Part shown: positions 9,131 to 18,645 of the stretch, piece by piece | Position numbering within the stretch: the first letter of the stretch is position 1 | Layout of the letters: the number at the start of each line of letters is the position of its first letter | DNA from: Maritalea myrionectae DSM 19524 | GTDB taxonomy: Bacteria; Pseudomonadota; Alphaproteobacteria; Rhizobiales; Devosiaceae | NCBI RefSeq assembly: GCF_000423365.1 | Contig: NZ_AUHV01000004.1 | Coordinates: 124,001 to 188,000, forward strand | DNA length: 64,000 nucleotides | Direction: 5' to 3' | Made by a program: the position numbers and the translations under genes | The notes under the pieces: model-generated | The model's input: the letters and a program-made list of their open reading frames with translations, nothing else | Told to the model about the DNA's origin: nothing | Databases searched by the model: none

Positions 9131-9898
9131 ATGACAACGCCAATTCTGGAAATTAAAAATCTCCACGTGAAAGTGGAAGACGAAGACAAGCAAATCCTGA
9201 AAGGTGTGGATTTGACCCTGCCTGCCGGTGAAGTGCACGCAATTATGGGCCGGAACGGCTCTGGCAAATCAACACTTTCATATGTGTTGGCGGGCAAAGA
9301 AGGCTATGAAGTTACCGAAGGTCAGGTCCTGTTCATGGGTGAAGACCTGTTGGAAATGGGTGCGGACGAGCGCGCGGCAGCGGGCCTGTTCTTGGCGTTC
9401 CAATATCCGATCGAAATTCCTGGTGTTGCCACCATGACCTTCTTGAAAGCGGCTTTGAACGCGCAGCGCAAAACACGCGGCGAAGAAGAGTTGAAAATTC
9501 CTGATTTCATGAAGCTTGTGAAAGACGCAGCCAACCAGTTGGAAATCAACCAAGATATGTTGAAGCGTCCGCTGAATGTTGGTTTTTCTGGCGGGGAAAA
9601 GAAGCGTGCGGAAATCTTGCAAATGGCGCTGATGCAGCCATCGCTTTGCGTGCTTGATGAAACCGACTCTGGCCTCGATATTGATGCGTTGAAAGTGGTT
9701 TCTGATGGTGTGAACCATTTGCGTGATGCCAATCGCTCAATGCTTGTCATTACCCACTATCAGCGTTTGTTGAACTATATCGTGCCTGATCGTGTGCACG
9801 TGTTCTCAGACGGTCGTGTGGTTGAAAGTGGTGATCGCGAGTTGGCGCTTGAGCTTGAGAAAAAAGGCTATGCCGAGTTTGACGGCACTGCTGCTTAA
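9131..9898 (+). CDS. sufC: Suf ABC-type ATPase SufC
   Basis: 255 residues, the ATPase that drives conformational change in the SufBCD scaffold; it is soluble and not a transporter. Walker A GRNGSGKST is at 40-48, the signature motif GFSGGEKKR at 151-159 and Walker B VLDETDSGLD at 174-183. The aspartate-rich ETDSGLD is the SufC variant of the DEPTSGLD motif. A GAGGACATGAA ribosome region precedes the ATG. It follows the 55-aa ORF and is separated from sufD by 21 bases. Confidence 0.98.
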   Translation: MTTPILEIKNLHVKVEDEDKQILKGVDLTLPAGEVHAIMGRNGSGKSTLSYVLAGKEGYEVTEGQVLFMGEDLLEMGADERAAAGLFLAFQYPIEIPGVATMTFLKAALNAQRKTRGEEELKIPDFMKLVKDAANQLEINQDMLKRPLNVGFSGGEKKRAEILQMALMQPSLCVLDETDSGLDIDALKVVSDGVNHLRDANRSMLVITHYQRLLNYIVPDRVHVFSDGRVVESGDRELALELEKKGYAEFDGTAA

Positions 9899-9919
9899 TC
9901 CAACGCTGGAGCGAAATTC

Positions 9920-11119
9920 ATGGAACAACATATTGTGAAACTGACGGATGCCGAAAACCAGCTTGCGGATTTGTTGCAAGCGGCTGGCGCGGCGGACGCA
10001 AAGGCGGCGCTCACCGAGCATGGTTTGCCGCATCGTCGGATTGAAGAATATCACTATACCGATTTGCGCACCTTGTTGCGCGATGTCCCGGCTGAACTGG
10101 CGAAAGCCAATGATGATTTGCCAAGCGAACAATTTAACGGCTTTAGCCGCGTTGTTATCGTGAACGGCAAGTTGGTGCATGCGGATGCAATTGACGGCGT
10201 TGAAATTAAGTCTGTGGATGTGGCCAAAAAAGTTGGCGATGATCAGATCATCAATTTGATGGATGGGTTTGCCCAAAGTCAGATCGAAATTTCGATTTCA
10301 AAATCGCTCAATAAGCCAATCCACATTGCTCAGGTGCATGCGGGGGCGGATAGTGTTGCGGCCAGCAAGCTGAAGGTGACTTCGGCCGATGGCGTAGAAG
10401 CGACCATTATCGAGACGTTTGAAGGGCAGAATGATCGCGGCTTGCGGTTCGCGGACTGCGCCATGGATGTGGCAGCCAATTCGAACTTGCTGCATCTTCA
10501 ACTTGATCAAAACGCCACAGGCGCCCGTCAATTTGTGCAAAATTGCTATGATTTGCACGAAAAGGCGAACTTGCGCACTTTTGTGACCCACGCCAATTTC
10601 CAGCTGGGCCGTACAGATGTTAAGGCGGAGTTTAAAGGCGAGGGCGCCCATGCCGACTTCGCAGGCTTGACCCTTTTGATGGACAAGCAGCATGGCGATT
10701 TCACGTTGAATGTGAACCACGCCGTGCCGAACACCACAAGCACGGAAAGCTTTAAGTCTATCGTGCGGGATCGCGCCAAAGCGATTTTCCAAGGCAAAAT
10801 CATTGTGGCGCCGGATGCGCAAAAAACTGATGCGCAGATGATGAGCCAAGGCTTGTTGCTGTCTGAACGCGCTGAAGTTTTGGTGAAGCCTGAGCTTGAG
10901 ATTTTCGCTGACGACGTGTTGTGCGCCCACGGGGCAACTTGCGGCGAGTTGGATGCAGATGCGCTGTTCTATTTGATGAGCCGCGGCATTCCACGTGCGG
11001 AAGCAGAATCTATGTTGATTAAAGCCTTTTTGGCGGAATTGTTCGACGAAATTGAAGATGAGCAAATTCACGCCAAATTGGAAAACCGCGTGGATGCGTG
11101 GTTGGCGGCAACGGAGTAA
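9920..11119 (+). CDS. sufD: Fe-S cluster assembly subunit SufD
   Basis: 399 residues, the SufB paralogue that pairs with it in the scaffold and is needed for iron acquisition. The conserved C-terminal core carries AHGATCGELDADALFYLMSRGIPRAEA (about 345-372), where the AHGA histidine is the family-conserved metal-site residue. The N-terminal half is more variable, as usual. It is followed after two bases by sufS. Confidence 0.97.
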   Translation: MEQHIVKLTDAENQLADLLQAAGAADAKAALTEHGLPHRRIEEYHYTDLRTLLRDVPAELAKANDDLPSEQFNGFSRVVIVNGKLVHADAIDGVEIKSVDVAKKVGDDQIINLMDGFAQSQIEISISKSLNKPIHIAQVHAGADSVAASKLKVTSADGVEATIIETFEGQNDRGLRFADCAMDVAANSNLLHLQLDQNATGARQFVQNCYDLHEKANLRTFVTHANFQLGRTDVKAEFKGEGAHADFAGLTLLMDKQHGDFTLNVNHAVPNTTSTESFKSIVRDRAKAIFQGKIIVAPDAQKTDAQMMSQGLLLSERAEVLVKPELEIFADDVLCAHGATCGELDADALFYLMSRGIPRAEAESMLIKAFLAELFDEIEDEQIHAKLENRVDAWLAATE

Positions 11120-11121
11120 TT

Positions 11122-12339
11122 ATGCTGGATCTTGGCAAAATTCGTGGTGATTTTCCCATTCTGTCGGAAGAAGTGAACGGGCATCCGCTTGTTTATCTCG
11201 ACAGTGGGGCATCGGCGCAAAAACCTAACCAGGTTTTGGAGCGGATACAGCACGCCTATGCGCACGAATATGCCAATGTGCATCGTGGATTACATACGTT
11301 ATCCAATCGCGCCACAGAGGCGTTTGAAGATGCGCGCACCAAGGTGCAAAAGTTTCTCAACGCGGAGCGGGTGGACGAGATTGTGTTCACACGCTCGGCC
11401 ACAGAAGCCATCAATTTGGTCGCGCAAAGCTTTGTGGGACCAAAAATTGGTGAGGGTGATGAGATCATCATCACCAAGATGGAGCACCATTCCAACATTG
11501 TGCCGTGGCACTTTTTGCGCGAACGTCAGGGCGCGGTGATCAAATGGGTGGATGTTGCCGAAGATGGCAGCTTTGACTTGGACCAATTTGAAGCCGCGAT
11601 CACAGATCGCACCAAAATTGTGGCGATTACGCACATGTCCAACGTGATGGGCACGATTGTGCCGATCAAAAAAGTCACAGAAATAGCGCATTCGCGTGGT
11701 ATTCCTGTGATGGTGGATGGGTCGCAAGGTGCGGTGCATTTGCCGGTTGATGTGCAGGATTTGGGCGTCGACTTCTATGTCGCCACGGGCCACAAGCTAT
11801 ATGGCCCGACTGGCATTGGCATTCTTTACGGCAAATATGATCGTTTGTTAGACACACGACCTTTCCAAGGTGGTGGCGAGATGATCGCCGATGTGTTTGA
11901 GGACAATGTGACCTATGCCGAGCCGCCACATCGGTTTGAAGCGGGCACGCCGCCCATTGTGCAAGCCATTGGCTTGGGCGCGGCAATCGACTATATTGAA
12001 AGCATTGGCCGCGACAATATCAAAGCGCATGAAGATGAAATTGGTGACTATGCGCGGCAAGAGCTTTTAAAAATCAATGCGTTGCGGCTGATTGGCGATG
12101 CGCCCGGCAAAGGAGCCATCTTCTCGTTTGCCATTGAAAATGTACATGCCCACGATCTGTCGACGATCCTTGATCGTTACGGTGTTGCGGTGCGGGCGGG
12201 CAGCCATTGTGCGCAGCCCTTGCTAAAAAGATTTGGCGTGACCTCTACATGTCGCGCTTCATTCGCCCTATATAATGGGAAAGATGATGTGGATGCGTTG
12301 GTTCAAGCCATTGGCAAAGCGCAGACATTCTTTGGTTAG
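11122..12339 (+). CDS. sufS: Cysteine desulfurase SufS (group II)
   Basis: 405 residues when started at ATG 11122, two bases past the sufD stop; an in-frame upstream start at 11098 lies inside sufD and would only add eight residues. PLP lysine is Lys225 in ATGHKLYGPTG and the catalytic cysteine is Cys363 in RAGSHCAQP, the group II pattern. SufS normally hands sulfur to SufE or SufU; neither is visible here, so the acceptor is probably encoded elsewhere. The protein lacks a signal peptide and acts in the cytoplasm. Confidence 0.97.
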   Translation: MLDLGKIRGDFPILSEEVNGHPLVYLDSGASAQKPNQVLERIQHAYAHEYANVHRGLHTLSNRATEAFEDARTKVQKFLNAERVDEIVFTRSATEAINLVAQSFVGPKIGEGDEIIITKMEHHSNIVPWHFLRERQGAVIKWVDVAEDGSFDLDQFEAAITDRTKIVAITHMSNVMGTIVPIKKVTEIAHSRGIPVMVDGSQGAVHLPVDVQDLGVDFYVATGHKLYGPTGIGILYGKYDRLLDTRPFQGGGEMIADVFEDNVTYAEPPHRFEAGTPPIVQAIGLGAAIDYIESIGRDNIKAHEDEIGDYARQELLKINALRLIGDAPGKGAIFSFAIENVHAHDLSTILDRYGVAVRAGSHCAQPLLKRFGVTSTCRASFALYNGKDDVDALVQAIGKAQTFFG

Positions 12340-12348
12340 GAGAAGAAA

Positions 12349-12744
12349 ATGAGCGAAACAGAAACTGCACAAGCAGAGCCAGTCAGCCCGAATGCGGCGA
12401 CGATCTCGACTGAAAGCTCGAATCTTTCTCCGCAAGAGATCGAGCAGTTGACCGACAATATCGTTGGGGCGCTGAAAACGGTCTATGACCCTGAAATTCC
12501 TGTCGATATTTACGAGCTTGGGCTTATTTATAAGGTTGATCTCGATGACAACCGCAACATCACAATCGACATGACGCTTACGGCGCCGGGCTGTCCGGTG
12601 GCTGGCGAAATGCCGATTTGGGTGGAAAATGCTGTGGCCTCGGTTGAAGGCGTACAGGATGTTAAAGTGAACATGGTATTTGATCCTCCATGGGATCAGA
12701 CACGCATGTCAGAAGAGGCGATGGTCGCCCTGAATTGGTGGTAA
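12349..12744 (+). CDS. sufT: SUF-associated MIP18/DUF59 family protein SufT
   Basis: 131 residues: a variable acidic N-terminal tail of about 30 residues, then the DUF59 domain. The diagnostic DPEIPVDIYELGLIY stretch (48-61) and the conserved reactive cysteine Cys82 in TAPGCPVA are present. SufT/MIP18 proteins help mature or repair Fe-S proteins and often lie with suf genes. Stops one base before the next gene, which suggests coupling. Confidence 0.95.
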   Translation: MSETETAQAEPVSPNAATISTESSNLSPQEIEQLTDNIVGALKTVYDPEIPVDIYELGLIYKVDLDDNRNITIDMTLTAPGCPVAGEMPIWVENAVASVEGVQDVKVNMVFDPPWDQTRMSEEAMVALNWW

Positions 12745-12745
12745 A

Positions 12746-13132
12746 ATGGCTTTGAAAATCATGAGCATAACCGAACGGGCCGCCGACGAGGTGAAGAGCA
12801 TTATCGCGCAATCAGGCGATGATGACGTGATCGGTGTGCGCGTTGGGGTAAAGAATGCCGGCTGTGCTGGCATGGCTTATACCCTTGATTATGTGAAAGA
12901 AAAGACGCCAGGCGATGACCATGTGAGCGAGCATGGGGTGGACGTCTTTGTCGACCCAAAAGCAACGATGTTTCTTTTGGGCACGCAGATGGACTTTAAG
13001 GAAGAGCTGCTTGGCTCTGAATTCACCTTCAACAACCCGAACCAAACAGGTTCGTGCGGTTGCGGCGAGAGCGTTATGCTTGAGCCTGCAGATTTGAAAG
13101 CGCTTGCAGAAGCACGTGCGAACGCTGACTAG
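12746..13132 (+). CDS. sufA: A-type Fe-S carrier, SufA/IscA/HesB family
   Basis: 128 residues of the A-type carrier fold, which shuttles Fe-S clusters or iron from the scaffold to apo-proteins. The three conserved cysteines are at 40 (KNAGCAGM), 104 and 106 (GSCGCGES). It is the last gene of the suf operon. I did not find a clear intrinsic terminator between it and the convergent diguanylate cyclase gene (31-base gap). Confidence 0.96.
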   Translation: MALKIMSITERAADEVKSIIAQSGDDDVIGVRVGVKNAGCAGMAYTLDYVKEKTPGDDHVSEHGVDVFVDPKATMFLLGTQMDFKEELLGSEFTFNNPNQTGSCGCGESVMLEPADLKALAEARANAD

Positions 13133-13163
13133 CGGATCTGTTCGCGAATAATCTATTGAAAAC

Positions 13164-14225
13164 TTAAGCGACTTTTGGTTTGCGGAACTCTTCGTCAGTT
13201 TCGCAAATCACGCGGTTACGCCCGCAACGCTTGGCGGTGTACAAACACCCATCAGCACGATCGATCAGTTCATGAATTGATTCTTCGTGCCGGAATTGCG
13301 CTGCGCCGATAGAAACGGTGATCCGGCCCAACTTCTCGTTAGTGGAGCGTTTGAGCAATTCTTTGGCATGGACAGCTTTGCGAATTTTTTCGGCAATGGT
13401 GCGCGCGCCGCGAATGTCGGTGTCGGGCAGGATTGCTGCGAATTCTTCGCCACCAAAGCGAGATGCATGATCTCTGCCTTTGAGGTTTGACTTCACTGTC
13501 ATTGCAACAAGACGCAAAACCTGGTCACCTGTTTGGTGGCCGTAATTGTCGTTAAACGCCTTAAAGTGATCAATATCCATCATCAACAAGCAGAATGTTG
13601 TGCCTGTCTTTTTAGACAGTTCAAGCACTTGCTTTAGACGCTGATCAAAGCTCTTGCGGTTGGCGATTTTGGTAAGTGGGTCCAGCATTGTTTCGCGGCG
13701 TGCCGTATCCAAGTCCCGCTTGAGGCTCGAAATATCTTGTTTTGATACTTTGAGTTTTTCTTCGAGGTTCTTGTTGGCTTCCTGCATTTTTTGCGTTTCG
13801 TGCAAAAGCTGCTTTGCCAAAATGCGCAACGCTTCTTGATCAACTGCGCCAAGCAATTGTTGCTCGGCCTTGTCCAATGACCCTGAGTAGCCTTCCGCCG
13901 TGTCGATGGCGTCATCCATGGCGCGATTAACCGCGTCAATTTTGGATGACATCTCTTGCGAAACGCTGGTCAGTCGTGATTCAAGGTCAGATGGATTGTC
14001 AAAGAACTCGCGATAAACCTGCAACACATTTTCCATTGAAAGTGTGTTGTCTTCGCCCAATAGCATATTAAGCCGCTCATTAAGCTGCTCGTTGATGCCC
14101 GAAGCATAGGTGTAGCAAAGTTCGTAAAAGTGGGGATAGGGCGGAATCTTCGCGCGCTTGAGCATGCCCAAAGCGGCAAAGGAGTACTCGAGAGTACGTT
14201 GATAGTCATGTTCAGATACAAGCAT
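13164..14225 (-). CDS. Diguanylate cyclase (GGDEF domain) with N-terminal helical sensor region
   Basis: 353 residues from the ATG at 14225, which has GGAAAAAG in front of it; a TTG at 14279 would add 18 residues and is less likely. The C-terminal GGDEF domain carries the GGEEF active-site loop at about 258-262 and an intact substrate-binding DIDHFKAFNDNYGH stretch, so it should make c-di-GMP from two GTP. The inhibitory site RxxD that usually lies just before GGEEF is degenerate (KGRD at 249-252). The N-terminal 130 residues are helical and soluble with no recognised domain, followed by a predicted coiled coil at about 140-180. The gene is convergent with the suf operon. No membrane segment, so it acts in the cytoplasm. 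Confidence 0.9.
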   Translation of the reverse strand: MLVSEHDYQRTLEYSFAALGMLKRAKIPPYPHFYELCYTYASGINEQLNERLNMLLGEDNTLSMENVLQVYREFFDNPSDLESRLTSVSQEMSSKIDAVNRAMDDAIDTAEGYSGSLDKAEQQLLGAVDQEALRILAKQLLHETQKMQEANKNLEEKLKVSKQDISSLKRDLDTARRETMLDPLTKIANRKSFDQRLKQVLELSKKTGTTFCLLMMDIDHFKAFNDNYGHQTGDQVLRLVAMTVKSNLKGRDHASRFGGEEFAAILPDTDIRGARTIAEKIRKAVHAKELLKRSTNEKLGRITVSIGAAQFRHEESIHELIDRADGCLYTAKRCGRNRVICETDEEFRKPKVA

Positions 14226-14341
14226 ATCTTTTTCCGAACCAGACTTTGGGATAGTTGCAATTTGATGCAATTTCCCCAAAGCTTATTTACCCACTCAGTG
14301 TTTCTAATGCGCGATCTATAAAGATTGCGTTAAAAACAGCT

Positions 14342-15721
14342 CTAACTTGCGCGCCGAACCGGACGGAGCAAGAAGGCGGGCACCTGGTCAGATTGACCAA
14401 ATGGCACACGATCTTGATTGTCATGTCCTGAACGCTTCTTGCGGCCAGTTTTTGTTGATTTTGGTGATTCTGTCGAGGGGGCCTCGGCGCTTTTTTCAGC
14501 GTTTTCAGCCGGTTGCTGCTTTTTACCACCGCGCGTACGCTTGGGGCGCTCGCTTTTCGGCTTCTCTTGTGCGGCATTGTCACCACCATCTTGTTGGAAG
14601 GTTTCAACAGGAATGGTTTGCTCGATCAGTTTTTCAATTGCCGTCAAATATTTTTCATCCGCTTTTGTGACCAAGCTGATCGCTTGTCCCGAACGGCCCG
14701 CGCGACCTGTGCGACCGATTCTATGTACGTAATCTTCCGCATGGGTGGGTACATCGAAATTATAGACGTGGCTTACTTCGGGAATATCGAGCCCGCGGGC
14801 AGCAACATCACTGGCCACGAGAATTTTGATTTTACCAGCCTTAAAGCCATCCAATGTTGCCATGCGGCTTTTTTGATCCATATCGCCATGCAGTGCGCCG
14901 GCATTAAACCCATGTCGCTCAAGTGAACGGGTGAGGGTGGCAATGTCGCGCTTGCGATTGCAGAAAACGATGGCGTTGTTCAATTCTTTCGCCGCATTGA
15001 TTTGATCACGCAAAGCAGCGCGCTTTTCAAATGGCTTGGTGCCGACCTTGACCGCTTTTTGCGTGATGGTCTCGGCAGTAGAATTTTGCCGTGCGACTTC
15101 GATACGCTCAGGATTGGTCAGGAATTTGCTGGTCAGTTTTGCGATTTCATCTGGCATAGTTGCAGAGAATAGCAAGGTTTGACGACGTTTCGGCAACAGT
15201 GCGCTCACACGTTCAATATCCGGCACAAAGCCCATATCCAACATGCGGTCAGCTTCGTCGATGACGAAAATTTCAACGCCGGTCATCAGCAAACGGCCGC
15301 GTTCAAAATGATCAAGCAAACGGCCGGGGGTCGCGATCAAGACATCAGCGCCACGGTCCAGCTTTTTGTTCTGCTCTTCAAAGGAAACGCCACCAATCAA
15401 CAAGGCTACGGTGAGCTTGTGATTTTTGCCGTATTTTTCAAAGTTTTCATGAACTTGTGCGGCCAATTCGCGTGTTGGTTCCAAGATCAGGGTGCGCGGC
15501 ATACGCGCTCTGGCCCGACCTTTGCCCAGCAAGGTCAACATGGGCAAAACAAACGAAGCTGTTTTCCCTGTGCCTGTTTGAGCAATCCCGACAATATCTC
15601 GCTTTTCGAGAATGTGTGGGATGGCTTTTTGCTGAATATCAGTTGGCTGCGTGTAACCTGCGTCAGTTACCGCATCGACAACGGATTGGCTCAATCCAAG
15701 ATTTGAAAATTTTTCGCTCAA
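14342..15721 (-). CDS. DEAD-box RNA helicase (RhlE-like)
   Basis: 459 residues. ATP-dependent RNA remodelling in ribosome assembly or RNA decay is the family role. The start codon is TTG at 15721, needed to keep the Q motif region (FSNLGLSQSVVDAVTDAGY); no ATG fits. Motifs: AQTGTGKTASF (I) about 48-58, PTRELAAQ (Ia), DEAD at about 153-156, SAT and HRIGRTGRAGRSGQ (VI) about 330-345. The C-terminal tail (about 375-459) is low-complexity and very basic, as in RhlE-type helicases, and probably binds RNA. It is likely translated from weak signals. Confidence 0.93.
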   Translation of the reverse strand: MSEKFSNLGLSQSVVDAVTDAGYTQPTDIQQKAIPHILEKRDIVGIAQTGTGKTASFVLPMLTLLGKGRARARMPRTLILEPTRELAAQVHENFEKYGKNHKLTVALLIGGVSFEEQNKKLDRGADVLIATPGRLLDHFERGRLLMTGVEIFVIDEADRMLDMGFVPDIERVSALLPKRRQTLLFSATMPDEIAKLTSKFLTNPERIEVARQNSTAETITQKAVKVGTKPFEKRAALRDQINAAKELNNAIVFCNRKRDIATLTRSLERHGFNAGALHGDMDQKSRMATLDGFKAGKIKILVASDVAARGLDIPEVSHVYNFDVPTHAEDYVHRIGRTGRAGRSGQAISLVTKADEKYLTAIEKLIEQTIPVETFQQDGGDNAAQEKPKSERPKRTRGGKKQQPAENAEKSAEAPSTESPKSTKTGRKKRSGHDNQDRVPFGQSDQVPAFLLRPVRRAS

Positions 15722-15862
15722 GTAAATACGTCCACTCTGCCAGTTGTTTTGGTCGTGATATGTTTAGTGGCCCCGCGCACGAGACCATAACGACAATAGC
15801 CGCTAAGTCAATGGGTTATTAGGAAACTTTCTTAACGGCTGGGATCTGAACTGGCGATGAAT

Positions 15863-17926
15863 TTAGATGTCCAGGTCGTCAACAAAGGCTGCATTTTCCT
15901 GAATAAACTGAAAACGCAGTTCGGGTTTGTTGCCCATAAGCCGGTCAATGCTTTTCTTGGTGTCGTCGAATTCACTTGCAACATCAATGCGCAACAGTGT
16001 CCGAGACCCCGGTTTCATGGTGGTTTCTTTAAGGTGCTTGAAGGGCATTTCGCCCAAGCCTTTAAAGCGGGTGATTTCAACTTTGCCACGCCCCGTAAAC
16101 TCTTCCGCCATCAGCCGGTCTTTGTCGGCATCATCTTTGGCATAAAGGGTTTTTGCCCCTTGGGTGATGCGGTAAAGCGGCGGTACGGCCAAGAACAGAT
16201 GGCCGTCGCGAATGAGGTCCGGCATTTCCTGGAAGAAGAATGTCATCAAAAGGGCTGCGATGTGGGCGCCGTCTACGTCGGCATCGGTCATGATGATGAT
16301 TTTGTCATAGCGAAGATCGTCGCCGCGATATTTTTCGCGGGTGCCGCAACCGAGCGCTTGGGCTATATCTGCGATTTGTTGGTTGGCGGTGACTTTGTCG
16401 CGCGTTGCCCCTGCAACGTTCAAGATTTTACCGCGCAACGGCAACACAGCTTGGTTGGCGCGATTGCGTGCTTGTTTGGCACTGCCGCCCGCTGAATCGC
16501 CCTCTACAATAAAGATTTCGGCACCTTGTGCCGCGCCTTGCGAACAGTCCGCCAGTTTGCCCGGCAGCCGTAGGCGGCGCGTGGCGCTTTTGCGGTCGAT
16601 CTCTTTTTCTTTACGGCGGCGCAATCGATCTTCGGCGCGCTCAATGCTCCAATCAAGCAATTTGCTGGCTTGGTTTGGCGATGCGGCCAGCCAATGGTCG
16701 AAGGCATCGCGCACGGCGTTTTCAACGATCTTGGTGGCTTCGGTCGTCGAAAGCTTATCTTTGGTTTGGCCAACAAACTCAGGCTCACGAATAAAGGCAG
16801 ACAACACTGCGCTACATGTCGACAAAACATCTTCGGCGGTCAGAATGGAGGCGCGTTTATTGCCTGTCAGATCGGCATAGGCTTTCAGACCGCGCAATAA
16901 AGCGGCGCGCAAACCTGCTTCATGGGTGCCGCCATCCTGTGTTGGCACCGTGTTACAATAAGACGAGACAAAATTGTCCCCGAGGGTGAAGGCGATGGCC
17001 CATTCGACGGTGCCATGCTTGCCCGCAGCGCCGGCACGGCCAGCGAAAATCTCTTCGACAATGCGGGTGCGGCCTTCAACCCGATGTTCGACATAGTCTT
17101 TCAACCCATTTGGGAAATGGAGGGTCTTTTTCGGCGGTGTGTCACTGCCTTCGACCAATTCTGGGTCGCACGACCAACGGATTTCAACACCAGCAAACAA
17201 ATAGGCTTTTGCCTGCGACATTTCGAAAATGCGCTTTGGTGCAAAGCGGGCCGCCTCGCCAAAGATTTGTGCGTCGGGGTGAAACTTGATGGTGGTGCCG
17301 CGGCGGTTACGCACTTGGCCGAGATTTTCAATGCCTGTGACCGCATGGCCGCGAGAGAATTTTTGCACATAGAGCGTCTGGTCGCGCGCAACTTCAACGA
17401 TCAAATCGTCGGAAAGCGCGTTGACCACGGAAACACCTACGCCGTGTAGACCGCCCGATGTTTCATAGGCTTTGGAATCAAACTTACCGCCAGCGTGCAG
17501 GGTGGTCATGATGATTTCGAGCGTGGAGCGCCCGGGAAACTTTGGATGTTCTTCCACCGGAATGCCGCGACCATTATCGGTGATGGCCAAATAGCCCTCG
17601 GCATCCAGATGAACTTCAATGCGCGATGCGTGGCCCGCGATCGCTTCATCCATTGAGTTGTCGATGATTTCGGCAAACAAATGGTGCAGGGCATTAATAT
17701 CGGTGCCGCCAATATACATGCCGGGGCGACGGCGGACAGGCTCTAGGCCTTCAAGCACCTCAATATCTTGCGCACTATAGGAGAGGTTCTCCTTTGAGGC
17801 CGCAGGCATGACATTGGGTTTTTTAGGATCTGGGCGCGCAGATTTGTTTTCAGGGGTCGCGCTTTCCGTTTTGCTCGGTTCGTCGCTGCCGCCAATTGTT
17901 GAAAACAGATCGTCACTATTGCTCAT
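15863..17926 (-). CDS. parE: DNA topoisomerase IV subunit B
   Basis: 687 residues, the ATPase subunit that with ParC decatenates sister chromosomes. The GHKL ATPase motifs are EIIDNSMDEAIAGHA and TDNGRGIPVEEHPKFPG, the GHL loop GGLHGVGVSVVNAL, and the TOPRIM domain holds EGDSAGGSAKQARNR and MTDADVDGAHI. A 45-residue polar N-terminal extension precedes the conserved ATPase, typical of alphaproteobacterial ParE. The pattern with NRANQAVLPLRGKILNV is closer to ParE than GyrB, but the two are hard to separate by eye; absence of a GyrB-specific long insert supports ParE. Confidence 0.94.
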   Translation of the reverse strand: MSNSDDLFSTIGGSDEPSKTESATPENKSARPDPKKPNVMPAASKENLSYSAQDIEVLEGLEPVRRRPGMYIGGTDINALHHLFAEIIDNSMDEAIAGHASRIEVHLDAEGYLAITDNGRGIPVEEHPKFPGRSTLEIIMTTLHAGGKFDSKAYETSGGLHGVGVSVVNALSDDLIVEVARDQTLYVQKFSRGHAVTGIENLGQVRNRRGTTIKFHPDAQIFGEAARFAPKRIFEMSQAKAYLFAGVEIRWSCDPELVEGSDTPPKKTLHFPNGLKDYVEHRVEGRTRIVEEIFAGRAGAAGKHGTVEWAIAFTLGDNFVSSYCNTVPTQDGGTHEAGLRAALLRGLKAYADLTGNKRASILTAEDVLSTCSAVLSAFIREPEFVGQTKDKLSTTEATKIVENAVRDAFDHWLAASPNQASKLLDWSIERAEDRLRRRKEKEIDRKSATRRLRLPGKLADCSQGAAQGAEIFIVEGDSAGGSAKQARNRANQAVLPLRGKILNVAGATRDKVTANQQIADIAQALGCGTREKYRGDDLRYDKIIIMTDADVDGAHIAALLMTFFFQEMPDLIRDGHLFLAVPPLYRITQGAKTLYAKDDADKDRLMAEEFTGRGKVEITRFKGLGEMPFKHLKETTMKPGSRTLLRIDVASEFDDTKKSIDRLMGNKPELRFQFIQENAAFVDDLDI

Positions 17927-18532
17927 ATTCTAACGCCTCGAATCATCTCTTATGCCTTGCTTACCATATTTGTTGGCCCGGGCGCTTGGTCAATCACTTC
18001 ACCTGGAAAATTGCCGCTTTGCGGGACTTATCGACTGATTTTGAAAAAACAAAAGAAAAGATTTTTTTCTGGCGTAATTTTTCGGTGATTTACAGGTGAA
18101 TTAAGTGCGGCTGTTTCAGAATGAGACCCTTAAGTGGTTGAAGCGACTGAAAGTCGAACAAGTAGTAAAGGTTTGTTTAACTTTATGCCTGACTAAGCTG
18201 CGGAAATTATTGATAAAATCTTTCTGAGGCGTCAGCACTTTTTTAACAACGTGCTGCTAAAAATCATTTCATACGGTCGAAGAGTTTGGAGTTCCCGTAT
18301 GAGTGTCAGAGCGAAAACCAGCGTAACCGGATCTTTTGCCACGACATTATCCAATTGGATGGTGCAAGTCGGATTTAATAGTTTTGCGTACCGACTTGCC
18401 CATATCCAAATGCCCAGACATTTTCTGTCTGTTGGTTTAGCCCTCGTTTTCTTTTTTGTTTGATCTCTTGCCAAATCGCGTTTTGGTTGGTTAGTTTTGC
18501 ATGAGAAGCAATGTCGCTTCCCCCGGAGGGCG

Positions 18533-18604
18533 ATGGATTTGGCACATCAATATCGTTTATATTTCGGACCTCGTTGGGCCCTATTTCAAAATTTGAAGTA
18601 GGGC
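18533..18604 (+). promoter_or_regulatory. Candidate leader-peptide ORF and hairpin upstream of ABC-F gene
   Basis: A 22-codon ORF (ATG 18533 to TAG 18601, peptide MDLAHQYRLYFGPRWALFQN plus two residues) follows the purine-rich GGAGGG at 18525-18530 and its stop codon falls inside the right arm of a 27-base imperfect palindrome (arms GCCCTATTTCAAA at 18578-18590 and TTTGAAGTAGGGC at 18592-18604). A second ORF of 31 codons from ATG 18501 ends at 18596, also in that arm. ABC-F genes that protect ribosomes are often controlled by leader-peptide attenuation, so this may be an attenuator; it could equally be an operator. The Shine-Dalgarno spacing is very short. Confidence 0.35.
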
Positions 18605-18645
18605 GGGCGCAAAAGGTCGAAACATCTTTGTGACTCGCTTAATGG

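Noticed and set aside
18302-18463. 54-codon frame from ATG 18302 in the 782-base gap
   Set aside because: No Shine-Dalgarno, no family, and a hydrophobic tail that may be chance; kept only as a remark in the gap entry.
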